Assembly: GCA_029556545.1 (NCBI GenBank)
Contig: JAKQEQ010000017.1
Location: 202,699-266,698, forward strand
DNA: 64,000 nt
Reading direction: 5' to 3'
DNA from: Candidatus Hydrogenedentota bacterium
GTDB taxonomy: Bacteria; Hydrogenedentota; Hydrogenedentia; Hydrogenedentales; JAGMZX01
Numbering within the stretch: the stretch's first letter is position 1; every line of letters begins with the position of its first letter. The notes beneath the pieces are model-generated. The model did not search any database. It had not been told where the DNA came from and saw only the letters and a program-made list of their open reading frames with translations. Positions 16,083-25,918 of the stretch are shown in pieces. Both the position numbers and the translations under genes were made by a program.

Positions 16083-16110
16083 GACCGGATGAGTAAGAGA
16101 GGACGCTACG

Positions 16111-16920
16111 ATGATTGTGGATGTCTGGATGCAGCATCCGACCCGGAGGTTCCTCGAACAGCCGTATTTCGACTCGTTGCGGCGCTGGACGGGCGCGCTC
16201 GAACCGGTGGAAATCCCTATCGAGTTCACGGTCGGCGCCTTCGAGGCGGCGGGCGTTGCGAAAGCGTTGCTCTGTGCTTGGCACGGACCGTGCGGCGCGT
16301 TGATCAGCAACGACGAGGTGGCGGCATGGGTCGGACAGTTCCCGGACCGGTTCGTGGGCGTCGCATCGGTGAACCTGTACCGCCCGATGGACGCCGTGCG
16401 CGAGCTGCGGCGTTGCGTGCGCGAACTCGGTTTCAAGGGGCTGCGCATCGTGCCTTGGCTTTGGAACCTGCCGCCGAATGATCGCCGCTATTATCCGCTG
16501 TTCGCGGAGTGCGTCGAACTCGGGATTCCGTTCCTGACGCAAATCGGGCACACCGGGCCGCTGTGCCCCTCCGAGCCGGGCCGGCCCATCCCCTACCTCG
16601 ATGACGTGGCCCTCGAATTCCCGGACCTCGTCATCATCGGTGGACACGTGGGCTTCCCCTGGGTGAACGAAATGATCTCACTGGCCACGAAGTACCCGAA
16701 TGTGTTCATCGATACCTCCGCCTATAAGCTCGGGCGACTTCCCGCGGAATTGACGGAATACATGCGCGGGCGAGGACGTGAGAGGGTCATGTTCGGATCG
16801 AATTATCCAATGGTGTCGCCGGAAGCCTGCCTGAAAGACCTCGATGCGCTCGGCTTGGACGACGAGGCTCGCGCACTCTTTCTCGGCGGCAATGCGGCGC
16901 GTGTTTTCGGACTGGCGTAG
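16111..16920 (+). CDS. Amidohydrolase-2-like protein with altered metal site
   Basis: This 269-residue TIM-barrel protein of the amidohydrolase_2 (COG2159-like) family has recognisable late motifs: GLRIVPWLW, FLTQIGHTG, VIIGGHVGFPWV, NVFIDTSAYK and RVMFGSNYP. The first strand, normally ID.H.H, reads VDVWMQHP, so the first metal-binding His pair is replaced by Trp and Gln. The usual catalytic Asp of FGSDYP is Asn. Some family members do carry FGSN, but losing the HxH suggests altered metal binding or a non-hydrolytic role. AGAGGA precedes the ATG. Confidence 0.8.
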   Translation: MIVDVWMQHPTRRFLEQPYFDSLRRWTGALEPVEIPIEFTVGAFEAAGVAKALLCAWHGPCGALISNDEVAAWVGQFPDRFVGVASVNLYRPMDAVRELRRCVRELGFKGLRIVPWLWNLPPNDRRYYPLFAECVELGIPFLTQIGHTGPLCPSEPGRPIPYLDDVALEFPDLVIIGGHVGFPWVNEMISLATKYPNVFIDTSAYKLGRLPAELTEYMRGRGRERVMFGSNYPMVSPEACLKDLDALGLDDEARALFLGGNAARVFGLA

Positions 16921-16940
16921 CGGAAAACCGGGGGAACCCC

Positions 16941-18353
16941 ATGAGCGACAAGAAGACGCCTGGATACGCCCACTTCAGCGGGATCGGCGGCACGGGCATG
17001 GTCGCCGGCGCGCGCCTCGCCCTTGAGGCCGGATGGGCGGTGCGCGGCAGTGATACGCCTCTGTACCCGCCCACCTCGCACATGGTCGCGGCGCTTGGTG
17101 TGCCGGTCGCGTATGCCTACGACGCGGCCAACCTCGCGTGGAACCCGGATGTGGTGGTCGTCGGCAACGCGTTAAGCCGGGGCAATCCCGAGGTCGAGCA
17201 CGCCCTTGAGCGCCGCATGCGCATCATGAGCCTGCCCGAATGGCTCAAGGAACACGTGCTCCGCGAGCGTCGCTCGATAGTCATTGCCGGCACTCACGGC
17301 AAGACAACCACGGCGGCCCTGACGGCGTTCGTCCTCGACCAGTGCGGTCTGGCTCCCGGATTCTTCATCGGTGGTCAGCCGCTGGATTTCGCCCATTCGG
17401 CGCGTCTCGGCGCGCCCGGCGCGCCGTTTGTCATCGAAGGCGACGAGTACGACTCGGCGTTTTTCGATAAGCGCGCCAAGTTCCTGCACTATTTGCCCGA
17501 AATTGCGGTGGTCACGTCCATCGAGTTCGATCACGGTGACATCTACGCGGACCTCGCGGAAATCGAGACGGCGTTCCAGCGCATGCTGCGACAAATCCCG
17601 CGATCGGGCAGACTCATAGCCTGCGCGGACAACCACGCGGCGTCGCTCCTGCCGCATGTGTTCAGCGAGACCGCCACCTACGGGTTCGCGCCGGACGCAA
17701 CGTGGCGCGGCGAAGTGGTGGACGCCGCAACCCGACGGCTGCGCGTGTATAGGGAGGGCGTGTTCTGGTGCGAGTGCAAGCCTGCCCTCGCGGGTCGCCA
17801 CAACCAGCAGAACACCTTGGCCGCCGTCGCCGTGGCGGGAATTCTGGGCGCGTCGCCCGAGGCCGTAGCAAATGCGGTGCGCTCGTTTCGCGGTGTCCGG
17901 CGGCGCATGGAAGTCTTCATCGAGGTAGGGGGCATCACGTATATCGATGATTTCGCCCACCACCCGACGGCGATTCGCGAGACCATTGCCGCGGCCCGGG
18001 AACGCTGGCCGAACCGCCGCCTCCGCGTCCTTTTTGAGCCGCGTTCGAACACGACGGTCACGAGACGGTTCCAGACGGAGATGACGGAGGCGTTCGCGGG
18101 CGCGCACGAGGTTTGGCTCGGCCCTATCTACCGCGGCGAGCGCATTCCGGAGGCGGAGCGGCTGGACCGCGACGCGCTGGCCGCCACATTGTGCGGGCGA
18201 GGCGTACGCTGTCGCGCGGCGGAAAGCGTCGAGACCATCGTGACCGAGATACGCGCGACGGAAGCCCCGGGCGACGTCGTGCTGATTCTCAGCAACGGCG
18301 CCTTCGGCGGCATCCACGCACGGTTCCAGGAAACGCATGCAACTTCTGTATAA
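16941..18353 (+). CDS. mpl: UDP-N-acetylmuramate:L-alanyl-gamma-D-glutamyl-meso-DAP ligase
   Basis: This 470-residue Mur ligase recycles the cell-wall tripeptide by joining it to UDP-MurNAc. The order of domains fits: N-terminal Rossmann domain HFSGIGGTGMVAGARLAL, central ATPase P-loop AGTHGKTTTAAL, EGDEYDSAFFDKRAKF, SIEFDHGDIY, and C-terminal FAHHPTAIRETI with FEPRSNTT. GNALSRGNPEVE and the EGDEYDSAFFDK form distinguish Mpl from MurC. Length matches the family. Presence implies meso-DAP peptidoglycan recycling, consistent with the murein genes downstream. Confidence 0.93.
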   Translation: MSDKKTPGYAHFSGIGGTGMVAGARLALEAGWAVRGSDTPLYPPTSHMVAALGVPVAYAYDAANLAWNPDVVVVGNALSRGNPEVEHALERRMRIMSLPEWLKEHVLRERRSIVIAGTHGKTTTAALTAFVLDQCGLAPGFFIGGQPLDFAHSARLGAPGAPFVIEGDEYDSAFFDKRAKFLHYLPEIAVVTSIEFDHGDIYADLAEIETAFQRMLRQIPRSGRLIACADNHAASLLPHVFSETATYGFAPDATWRGEVVDAATRRLRVYREGVFWCECKPALAGRHNQQNTLAAVAVAGILGASPEAVANAVRSFRGVRRRMEVFIEVGGITYIDDFAHHPTAIRETIAAARERWPNRRLRVLFEPRSNTTVTRRFQTEMTEAFAGAHEVWLGPIYRGERIPEAERLDRDALAATLCGRGVRCRAAESVETIVTEIRATEAPGDVVLILSNGAFGGIHARFQETHATSV

Positions 18354-18445
18354 TCAGGGTTCCGGCGTAGCATGGTTGTCCCGGCCATGATCCTCCACGG
18401 GCAAGACGCCCGTGCTGCTTGCCGGCGGACGCGAGGTGTGCCGAC

Positions 18446-19186
18446 ATGCCCGATCCCGATATGAAACGCATTTTTCAGGAAGCGGCGGAGATCGCGAAGG
18501 GGCTGCCGCGCGGTCTCCAGGAGGCCGCCTTCAACCGCGCCCTCGATGTCCTCTTGGGCGGCGGCACGGACACTACCGAAGAAGAGGCGGACGACACGCG
18601 CCGCATTTTCGCCCTGCCAGGATCGCGCACGCTGCTGGATACGTCGGTGGCGGCCATCAATCTGGTGGCGGACCGCCTCGGTATCGAGGAACTGGACGCG
18701 GATGAGGTCGCGGAGTTCCTCGAGGAGAAAGTCGGCCCGCACTTGAACGAAGGTATGGTCGGCCGCGCCCTGGACGGCGCGGACAGCATGTTCCGCACGA
18801 TCGCCAGTGTGAACCCCCTCCAGACATTCTCTCACCCGTTAGAAGAGGATCAAGCCCAAGACACACGAGACACGCCCAAGAAGAAGGCGGGCGCAAAGCG
18901 GAAGAAACCCGCGGCCAAGGGCGCCAAGTCGCCTGGAAAGACAAAGGGAAAAAGCGAAACGAAACGCGCGTCGGTCAACGGTCCCACGCAGGTAATTGTG
19001 GACCTGGTCAAACGCGGCTTCTTCGCGTCGGCTCGCACCGCCTCGCAGGTCGCACTGTACCTGAACCGCCAGGGATTCAATTTCACCGTGTATCAACTCA
19101 CGCCCGTATTGCTTCACCTGATCCGGGCGGGACTCCTGCAGCGGCGCACGGACGCCCACGGTCAATACGTGTATGAGAAGGCGTGA
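18446..19186 (+). CDS. Hypothetical protein with Lys-rich linker and winged-helix-like tail
   Basis: This 246-residue protein has a helical N-terminal half with DVLLGG and LEELDADEVAEFLEEKVG. A low-complexity Lys/Ala/Pro linker follows (KKKAGAKRKKPAAKGAKS, about residues 145-170). The C-terminal 65 residues have a winged-helix pattern (VIVDLVKRGFF, TASQVALYLNRQGFNFTVYQ, LLHLIRAGLLQRR). The basic linker and wHTH suggest nucleic-acid binding, but no named family is recognised. The ATG at 18446 has AGGT nine bases upstream and is preferred over earlier in-frame codons. Confidence 0.6.
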   Translation: MPDPDMKRIFQEAAEIAKGLPRGLQEAAFNRALDVLLGGGTDTTEEEADDTRRIFALPGSRTLLDTSVAAINLVADRLGIEELDADEVAEFLEEKVGPHLNEGMVGRALDGADSMFRTIASVNPLQTFSHPLEEDQAQDTRDTPKKKAGAKRKKPAAKGAKSPGKTKGKSETKRASVNGPTQVIVDLVKRGFFASARTASQVALYLNRQGFNFTVYQLTPVLLHLIRAGLLQRRTDAHGQYVYEKA

Positions 19187-19212
19187 ACGCCGCGAGCACG
19201 TCCGATGCCTAG

Positions 19213-19326
19213 ACGGGCAAGCCGGGTGTGCCTTATCTGGTTATTGACGGCGAATGGGCGCGCGGTTACGAGCCGGGCAAGCCGTTCTCCGATGAATTCG
19301 CGCGCGGGCTATTCGGCCTCGCGTGA
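19213..19326 (+). pseudogene. C-terminal remnant, possibly glutaredoxin-like
   Basis: Between two intact genes, the frame from 19213 to the TGA at 19324-19326 reads GKPGVPYLVIDGEWARGYEP then GKPFSDEFARGLFGLA. The GVPYLVIDG step resembles the conserved cis-Pro region of glutaredoxin/NrdH-like proteins, followed by a natural C-terminus. A TAG at 19210-19212 blocks the frame immediately upstream, and no N-terminal CxxC region remains. It is most likely a gene tail left after deletion. The family call is tentative. Confidence 0.45.
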
Positions 19327-19368
19327 TTGTCCACCGCCGCCCGCGGAGACGCGGGAGAGGAGTTACAC

Positions 19369-20145
19369 ATGACGAAGCACATCGTACCTTGTTGGCCCCT
19401 GTTGTTGATCGCCGCGTGCATCGGCCCGATGATCGCCGCCGATGAAACCGCGGAAAAGGGGCGGGCCGTCTTCGAGCAATACAAGGATACCGTCGTCACC
19501 ATTCGGACGGTCTTGAGCATGTCCATGGGCGGCAATCCCCAGGAACGAGAGAGCGAAGCGAACGGCACCGTGATCGATGCGATGGGACTTGCCGTGCTCT
19601 CGCTAAGCAGCGTGGACCCAAGCGGGCTCATGGCGCGGCTGGACCGGGGCCGCGATGAAATGGTGACGAAGATCACGAGCATGAAAATGATCCTTGCCGA
19701 CGGCACGGAACTGGACGCGGAGATCGTCCTGCGCGACGCGGACCTCGACTTGGCCTTTGTCCGCCCCCTCACGAAGCCCGACTCGGCCATGCCGTTTGTT
19801 GACCTGACCCAGCCCGGCAAACCCGAGATACTCGATGAGGTCGTCGCCATCGCCCAACTGGGCCAGGTCGCGCGACGCACCCACAGCGCGCTCGTCGAGC
19901 GCGTCGAGGCTGTTGTGGATCGCCCCCGCACCTTCTATGTCCTCGGCGAACACAGGTCCCGCGCCGTCGTATGCTCCCCCGCGTTCACGCTCGACGGCGC
20001 CTTCGTCGGTATCGGTGTATTCCGATCGATCCAGGGGTCGGACCGGCGCACGGGCGACAACGTCCTCATCGTGATCGTGTCCGGCGACGACATCCGCGAG
20101 GCGTCGGCACAAGTGCCACCGTGGCCCGAAACCACCGAACGATGA
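19369..20145 (+). CDS. Secreted trypsin-like fold protein, probably catalytically degenerate
   Basis: This 258-residue protein has a signal peptide (LLLIAACIGPMIAA). It follows the HtrA/trypsin-like layout: ANGTVIDAMGLAVLSLSSVDP, ILADGTELDAEIVLRDADLDLAFVRP and VVCSPAFTLDGAFVGIGVF. The Asp position (DLDLAF) is kept. The catalytic His region reads LSLSSVDP instead of LTN.HVV, and the nucleophile region reads VVCSP rather than GNSGGP. A pseudoprotease, or a fold kept for binding, is therefore more likely than an active enzyme. GAGAGGAG precedes the ATG at 19369. It is followed 19 bp later by the SGNH hydrolase gene. Confidence 0.65.
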   Translation: MTKHIVPCWPLLLIAACIGPMIAADETAEKGRAVFEQYKDTVVTIRTVLSMSMGGNPQERESEANGTVIDAMGLAVLSLSSVDPSGLMARLDRGRDEMVTKITSMKMILADGTELDAEIVLRDADLDLAFVRPLTKPDSAMPFVDLTQPGKPEILDEVVAIAQLGQVARRTHSALVERVEAVVDRPRTFYVLGEHRSRAVVCSPAFTLDGAFVGIGVFRSIQGSDRRTGDNVLIVIVSGDDIREASAQVPPWPETTER

Positions 20146-20164
20146 ACATAGAGGATTGAGTGCC

Positions 20165-20857
20165 ATGTTTGCTGCAAGATGCGCGATCGGCCTCGCATTG
20201 CTATGCGCCTGTGTGGCTCCCGCGCAAGAGGCGTCCGAACCGGCCTCGGGTCGAATGTGGGACAACGCCATTCGCGCCTTCGAATCCGGGGACGCCGCCG
20301 CCCCGCCACCCGAGGGGAGCGTCCTGTTCGTAGGCAGTTCCAGCATCCGTTTGTGGGACCTCAAACAGTATTTTCCCCGTCTTTCGGCACTGAATCGCGG
20401 ATTCGGCGGTTCGCAAATGAGCGATGTGAATCACTATGCGCGCCGCATCGTACTGCCCTACAAGCCCGGCGCAATCGTGTTGTATTCCGGCGACAACGAT
20501 ATTGCCTTCGGAAAGACACCCGAGACCGTCTTCGAGGACTACAAACAATTTTTCGCGCTCGTGGCCGAAGCACTGCCCGAGACGCGCCTGATCGTGCTCG
20601 GCGTCAAGCCGAGTCGCGCGCGCTGGAAACATATCGAGGCGCAGCGCGCATTGAACCGCATGATCCGCGAGCGCGCCGCGGGGCTCGACCAGGTGATCTT
20701 CATCGATACCGAGACCCCGATGCTCGACGAGGAAGGCCAACCGGCGACGACGTTCTACGCGGCCGACGGCCTGCACCTCAGTGCGAAGGGATATGAACTC
20801 TGGGCGGCGCTGGTGCGGCCGCAGGTGTGCACGCCTGAGCAATTACTGGGAGAATGA
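20165..20857 (+). CDS. Secreted SGNH/GDSL hydrolase
   Basis: This 230-residue exported hydrolase has a signal peptide ending near APAQEA. It has the SGNH blocks: FVGSSSIRLWDL (catalytic Ser in GSSS), NRGFGGSQ (oxyanion Gly), LYSGDNDIAFG (Asn block) and YAADGLHLSAKGYELW (Asp and His). It likely deacylates a glycan or lipid outside the cytoplasm. The ATG at 20165 has GAGG ten bases upstream, while the TTG at 20156 has no better site. It is closely followed by a small gene at 20861. Confidence 0.9.
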   Translation: MFAARCAIGLALLCACVAPAQEASEPASGRMWDNAIRAFESGDAAAPPPEGSVLFVGSSSIRLWDLKQYFPRLSALNRGFGGSQMSDVNHYARRIVLPYKPGAIVLYSGDNDIAFGKTPETVFEDYKQFFALVAEALPETRLIVLGVKPSRARWKHIEAQRALNRMIRERAAGLDQVIFIDTETPMLDEEGQPATTFYAADGLHLSAKGYELWAALVRPQVCTPEQLLGE

Positions 20858-20860
20858 CGG

Positions 20861-21058
20861 ATGCGGGCCGACCCAATTCTGCGAGAAGTGTACCGAATCA
20901 AGGACGAACTCGACCGGGAGATCGGAGGCGACCTGGAAAAACTCCTTGCCCGTTTCCGCGCGTTCGCCCGAAAACATCCCGAACGCATGGTCCGCCAGGC
21001 TCCTAAGCCCGGCAAGCGAACCGGACGAAGGGCCGCAGACGCGAGGCAGGGGAAATGA
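20861..21058 (+). CDS. Small charged helical protein
   Basis: This 65-residue protein begins MRADPILREVYRIKDELDRE, a pattern I recognise from a widespread family of short uncharacterised proteins often found near toxin-antitoxin or gene-transfer loci. The rest is helical (LEKLLARFRAFARKHPER) with a basic tail. GGGAGAATGACGG lies before the ATG, just three bases after the SGNH hydrolase stop, so translation may be coupled. No function is known. Confidence 0.55.
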   Translation: MRADPILREVYRIKDELDREIGGDLEKLLARFRAFARKHPERMVRQAPKPGKRTGRRAADARQGK

Positions 21059-21267
21059 CTGCTGCCCTGAGAGACTTCGCAGCCGTTGTCCCTCAGCGAC
21101 GGAAGCATCCTTGGGCCGAGTGACCATGCTTGCCTGTTGCCGCGGTTCCCTGTGCGGAAGAGTTGATGCGGGAAAGCAGATATGGTCATGCCCGGTCGTC
21201 GGACAACGACTTCCGGCGCGCGACCAAGGCGCCAACATACGGCAATAGACCCCAGTCTTGCGCCCTG

Positions 21268-21296
21268 TTGGATTTCCGGTCCCGTTCTGCTATGAT
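21268..21296 (+). promoter_or_regulatory. Putative promoter of the mre operon
   Basis: TATGAT (21291-21296) matches five of six -10 positions. It is preceded at 17 bp by TTGGAT, matching the first three bases of the -35 element. Placement about 100 bp before mreB is reasonable for a leader-containing transcript. Confidence 0.4.
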
Positions 21297-21350
21297 TGGG
21301 GCTCATCGTTTATGCAGTCTTTTCCAAGCCCTTATGCCTGTTAGCTTTAG

Positions 21351-22427
<1,077 letters not shown>

Positions 22428-22533
22428 ACGGGTGGCGCGCGGCGTGCGTCTGACCCTCGAACCTGATAGAATGGCGACAAGTCAAGGGGATTGCTTCACG
22501 AAACGTTCCGCCAGCGATAGAGGGACTTGACCG

Positions 22534-23463
22534 ATGTCGCTCCTACGCCGCATGACCGAGCATCGGCCCGAAATCATCCTTCTTGTGGTAGTGGGTGTGT
22601 CGTTTGTTTCGCTCGTGACCGGCACGCAAGCCGGCTTTCTCGGGACCTGCCTGCGCAAGACCGTCTCATTCACGGCCTATCCCTTCGTGCGCACCATGGA
22701 CTACGCGGGCCGGGCCACGGAATACACGCTGGACCTGATCTTCGCCTACGACAAGCACCGCACCGAAAACGCCGTGCTCCGCCGCGAACTCGCGATGATG
22801 AAGGCGGCGCTTGCGGACGTGCGGGAAATGCGCCTCGAACAGGGTCGGCTCAGGAACATGCTGCGGCTCATGCACACCGAGCCGCGGCTTACCCTCGAAC
22901 CGGCGCGCGTGCTCGAGAGCTATCGCGGTGTCCTCAAGATTGATCGCGGCAGACGGCACGGCGTGAACGAAGCGATGGGCGTCATCAGCGAACAGGGCGT
23001 TGTCGGGATCGTGATCGAGGCGGACGCCATCACGGCCACGGTCGCCACCCTGCATCACGTGGACTGCCGCGTCGGCGCCATGGTCCAGCGCAACCGAGTC
23101 CGCGCGTATGACGGCATCATCCACGCCGGAGGCAGCAACGTGAGCCTGTTTTGCACGATGGACTACATTGACCTTAAGGATGAGGTGCGGCTGGGCGATC
23201 TGGTGGTCGCCAGCCCCGAGAGCGTCTTCCCCGCCGGATACCCAGTAGGCACGGTTTCCGCCGTGCACGGCGGGGGTACGTTATGGAAGACGGCGGAAAT
23301 CGAGCCGGTCGTGGACCCGTACCGTCTGGATGAGGTGTTTGTGGTGCTTCAGGCCGTGCCGACGGCGGAGGACCTCGAGGGGCCCTTGCCGCCTGACGGC
23401 GCGGTGGCCCAGGCTGGCGACCGAGTGGACAACCGTTCCTTGCAGGAACGTTACGCACCGTAG
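22534..23463 (+). CDS. mreC: Rod shape-determining protein MreC
   Basis: This 309-residue protein has a single N-terminal membrane helix (IILLVVVGVSFVSLVTG, residues 15-31), a coiled coil (RTENAVLRRELAMMKAAL) and the two-part periplasmic beta domain. Hallmarks are RGRRHGVNEAMGVISEQGVVG, VGAMVQRNR and LGDLVVASPESVFPAGYPVG. It links MreB to PBP2 on the outer side of the membrane. The C-terminal tail with QAGDRVDNRS is short and disordered. It sits 106 bp after mreB and six bp before mreD. Confidence 0.95.
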   Translation: MSLLRRMTEHRPEIILLVVVGVSFVSLVTGTQAGFLGTCLRKTVSFTAYPFVRTMDYAGRATEYTLDLIFAYDKHRTENAVLRRELAMMKAALADVREMRLEQGRLRNMLRLMHTEPRLTLEPARVLESYRGVLKIDRGRRHGVNEAMGVISEQGVVGIVIEADAITATVATLHHVDCRVGAMVQRNRVRAYDGIIHAGGSNVSLFCTMDYIDLKDEVRLGDLVVASPESVFPAGYPVGTVSAVHGGGTLWKTAEIEPVVDPYRLDEVFVVLQAVPTAEDLEGPLPPDGAVAQAGDRVDNRSLQERYAP

Positions 23464-23469
23464 AGAGCC

Positions 23470-23976
23470 ATGCGACGCAATATCCGATGGGCGGCCGTAA
23501 CGATTGTGGCGGCATTGATCCAGACCACTTGGCTGGACGCAATCCGGTTTCAGGGCGTCCTGCCCGACCTGATCCTGCTGCTGGTGGTGTATTTCGCCAT
23601 CGCGGACGGCGAGGAACGGGCCATGTTCACGGCCGTGCTCGGCGGTATCTACCAGGATGTGGCCGGCAACTACTCACTGGGGCACAACGTCCTCTGCCTG
23701 GCGATCGTCGGTTACATCGTCGGGCGCGTGTCGACCCGCTTGATCATCGAGAACCCCGCGGTAAAGGCCGGGTTGGTGCTGCTGGCGTCCATCGCCCACG
23801 GCGTCCTCTTCACCTTCATCCTCTACGTGCAAAAGCCGCATATCAGCGCTGTGTACACCATCAGCGCTTCGGTCGTACCCGGCGCGTTCTACACCGCGTT
23901 GCTGACGCCGCTGGTCTTCTTGGTGCTGGCGTGGTCGTTCCACCGCGATGACCTGCTGAAACGGGGAGCCTTGTAA
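23470..23976 (+). CDS. mreD: Rod shape-determining protein MreD
   Basis: This 168-residue integral membrane protein has five to six transmembrane segments with the usual MreD order: IRWAAVTIVAALIQTTWL, LPDLILLLVVYFAIADGEE, a Gly-rich GGIYQDVAGNYSLGHN loop and hydrophobic helices to the end. QDV-GNYSLG-N corresponds to the family loop (DLL.G..LG). It helps position MreC and PBP2. Only six bases separate it from mreC and one base from the PBP2 GTG. Confidence 0.92.
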   Translation: MRRNIRWAAVTIVAALIQTTWLDAIRFQGVLPDLILLLVVYFAIADGEERAMFTAVLGGIYQDVAGNYSLGHNVLCLAIVGYIVGRVSTRLIIENPAVKAGLVLLASIAHGVLFTFILYVQKPHISAVYTISASVVPGAFYTALLTPLVFLVLAWSFHRDDLLKRGAL

Positions 23977-23977
23977 C

Positions 23978-25918
23978 GTGCTGAGCCGAAAAGAGCCGAA
24001 ACGCTACGAAGGCGTCGAGAAGCGCGTGCAATGGGTCGCGCTGGCGCTCGCCGTGGCGTTCGCTTGGCTGCTTCAGCAGTTCTGGCAGCTGCAAATCGAG
24101 CGCCTCCACGAGTTTCAGGAGATGGCCGAAACAAACCGCGTACGCAATGAGCGGTTGAAGTCCGACCGCGGCGTGATCTACGGCCGGCACGACGTCATCC
24201 TCGCGGACAACCGGGCAAGCACGGACATCGTCTTCGTGCCCGGCGAGGCGCTGCTCGAAAAGCGCCGCGAAATCTGCATGACCCTCGAAGAACTGCTCAA
24301 CGTGAACGGAGAGGCGCTTTACGCGGAGGTCGAGAAGAACAAGCGCGCCCCCTTCACGCAGATTACCGTGAAGCGGGACGTGTCCCGGCGGGATGCCGTG
24401 CGTATTGAAGAGATGCGCTACAAACTCGATGGGGTGTTCGCCGTGGTGCATCCGCAGCGACGCTACATCTACGGGGAAACCGCTGGCCAAATCCTCGGCT
24501 ACATGGGCGAGATCAGCCAAGACGAACTAGACCGCTGGCGCGGGTATCACCTCGGGGACCTCGTGGGAAAAATGGGCCTCGAACGCATGTACGAGCACCT
24601 GCTCCACGGCGAAGACGGCTACGCGGTCGTGACCAAGTATGCCTGGGGCCGGCCGCAGTTCCTCACCGACCGGCGGGGGGTGCCGCGCATCGCCGCGCGT
24701 GACAGCCACGGCCACCTCCTCACGGAGGAGGCGCCGCGAAAAGAACCGAACCCCGGCCAGCCCCTCTACCTGACGCTCGACATCGATCTCCAGCGGGAAG
24801 CGGAGCGTCTGCTCCGGGGCCAGGTCGGCGCCATCACCGTGCTCGAGGCGGAAACGGGGGCGGTATTGGCCATCGCAAGCAGTCCCGGCTACGATCCGAG
24901 CGTTTTCGTCACGCGCGGGCTGAGCCACGAGCGCCTAAAACTGCTCGAGGCGGCGCGCCCGAACCCAATGCGCAACCGCTGTTACGTCGAGCACTATCCG
25001 CCCGGCTCCGTATTTAAGGCATTGCTCGCCGCGGCGGCCCTCGAAGAGGGGGTGATCGACAAGAACAGCACCTTCTTCTGCCCCGGCTTCTATCAGATCG
25101 ACGGGAAGGGGCGGCGTTGGCACTGCCACAAGCGGTCCGGCCACGGGCACATGTCGGTCGTGCCCGCCTTGGCTCTTTCTTGCGACGTCTTCTTCTATAA
25201 TGTCGGTCGCAAGCTTGGCATTGAGCGCATCCACAAGTGGTGCGACCGGCTCGGGCTTGGCGTGCTTACAGGCATCGACCTTCCCGGTGAGATCCCGGGC
25301 CTGATTCCGAACCCGGAATGGAAACAACAGGTGATGAAGGATGCGCCTGTATGGGACCGCAAGTGGTTTGAAGGCGATACGGTCAACGTGAGTATTGGTC
25401 AGGGCAGTGCGGCCACAACGCCGCTCCAAAATGCGGTGCTGATCGCGTCCATCATGAACGGCGGACGGCGGGTGCGGCCCTATCTCAATCGCGCGATCGG
25501 GCCCGCCCTTTCGGAGCCCTTACTGAGCGATGAGACGCTGGCCGTGGTGACCGAGGGATTATATGAATGCGTGGGGCGGGACGAGCCGGGTGCGCGCGGC
25601 ACCGGGCGGCGCGCGCACATTCCCGGCATGACTATCATCGGCAAGACGGGTTCCGCGCAGATCATGGCCCTCGAACACCACAAGAAGTACGAAACGGAGG
25701 AAGATATCCCCTATGCATTTCGCGATCATGCGTGGTTCATCGCCGGTGTACTCGACCGTGAACCGCGCATCGCCGTTTCGGTACTGATCGAGCACGGCCA
25801 CCACGGGAGCACCGCGGCGGCCCCTGTCGCCAAAGAAATAATCGAGTTCTTCTACGCCCAGGAAGCCGCGCGGGAAGAACAAGCGCCGGTGACGTTGGCG
25901 CGGCAAGGAGGCCGCTGA
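23978..25918 (+). CDS. mrdA: Penicillin-binding protein 2 (elongation transpeptidase)
   Basis: This 646-residue class B PBP cross-links peptidoglycan in side-wall growth. A membrane anchor (VALALAVAFAWLLQQFWQL) is followed by the pedestal (SDRGVIYGRHDVILADN, GQILGYMGEIS, GKMGLERMYEHLLHG). The transpeptidase domain has SVFK at 344-347, SCD at 401-403 (the PBP2 version of SxN) and KTGS at 556-559. The start is GTG at 23978. The last base of the stop overlaps the rodA ATG (TGATG). Length fits the family. Confidence 0.95.
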   Translation: MLSRKEPKRYEGVEKRVQWVALALAVAFAWLLQQFWQLQIERLHEFQEMAETNRVRNERLKSDRGVIYGRHDVILADNRASTDIVFVPGEALLEKRREICMTLEELLNVNGEALYAEVEKNKRAPFTQITVKRDVSRRDAVRIEEMRYKLDGVFAVVHPQRRYIYGETAGQILGYMGEISQDELDRWRGYHLGDLVGKMGLERMYEHLLHGEDGYAVVTKYAWGRPQFLTDRRGVPRIAARDSHGHLLTEEAPRKEPNPGQPLYLTLDIDLQREAERLLRGQVGAITVLEAETGAVLAIASSPGYDPSVFVTRGLSHERLKLLEAARPNPMRNRCYVEHYPPGSVFKALLAAAALEEGVIDKNSTFFCPGFYQIDGKGRRWHCHKRSGHGHMSVVPALALSCDVFFYNVGRKLGIERIHKWCDRLGLGVLTGIDLPGEIPGLIPNPEWKQQVMKDAPVWDRKWFEGDTVNVSIGQGSAATTPLQNAVLIASIMNGGRRVRPYLNRAIGPALSEPLLSDETLAVVTEGLYECVGRDEPGARGTGRRAHIPGMTIIGKTGSAQIMALEHHKKYETEEDIPYAFRDHAWFIAGVLDREPRIAVSVLIEHGHHGSTAAAPVAKEIIEFFYAQEAAREEQAPVTLARQGGR

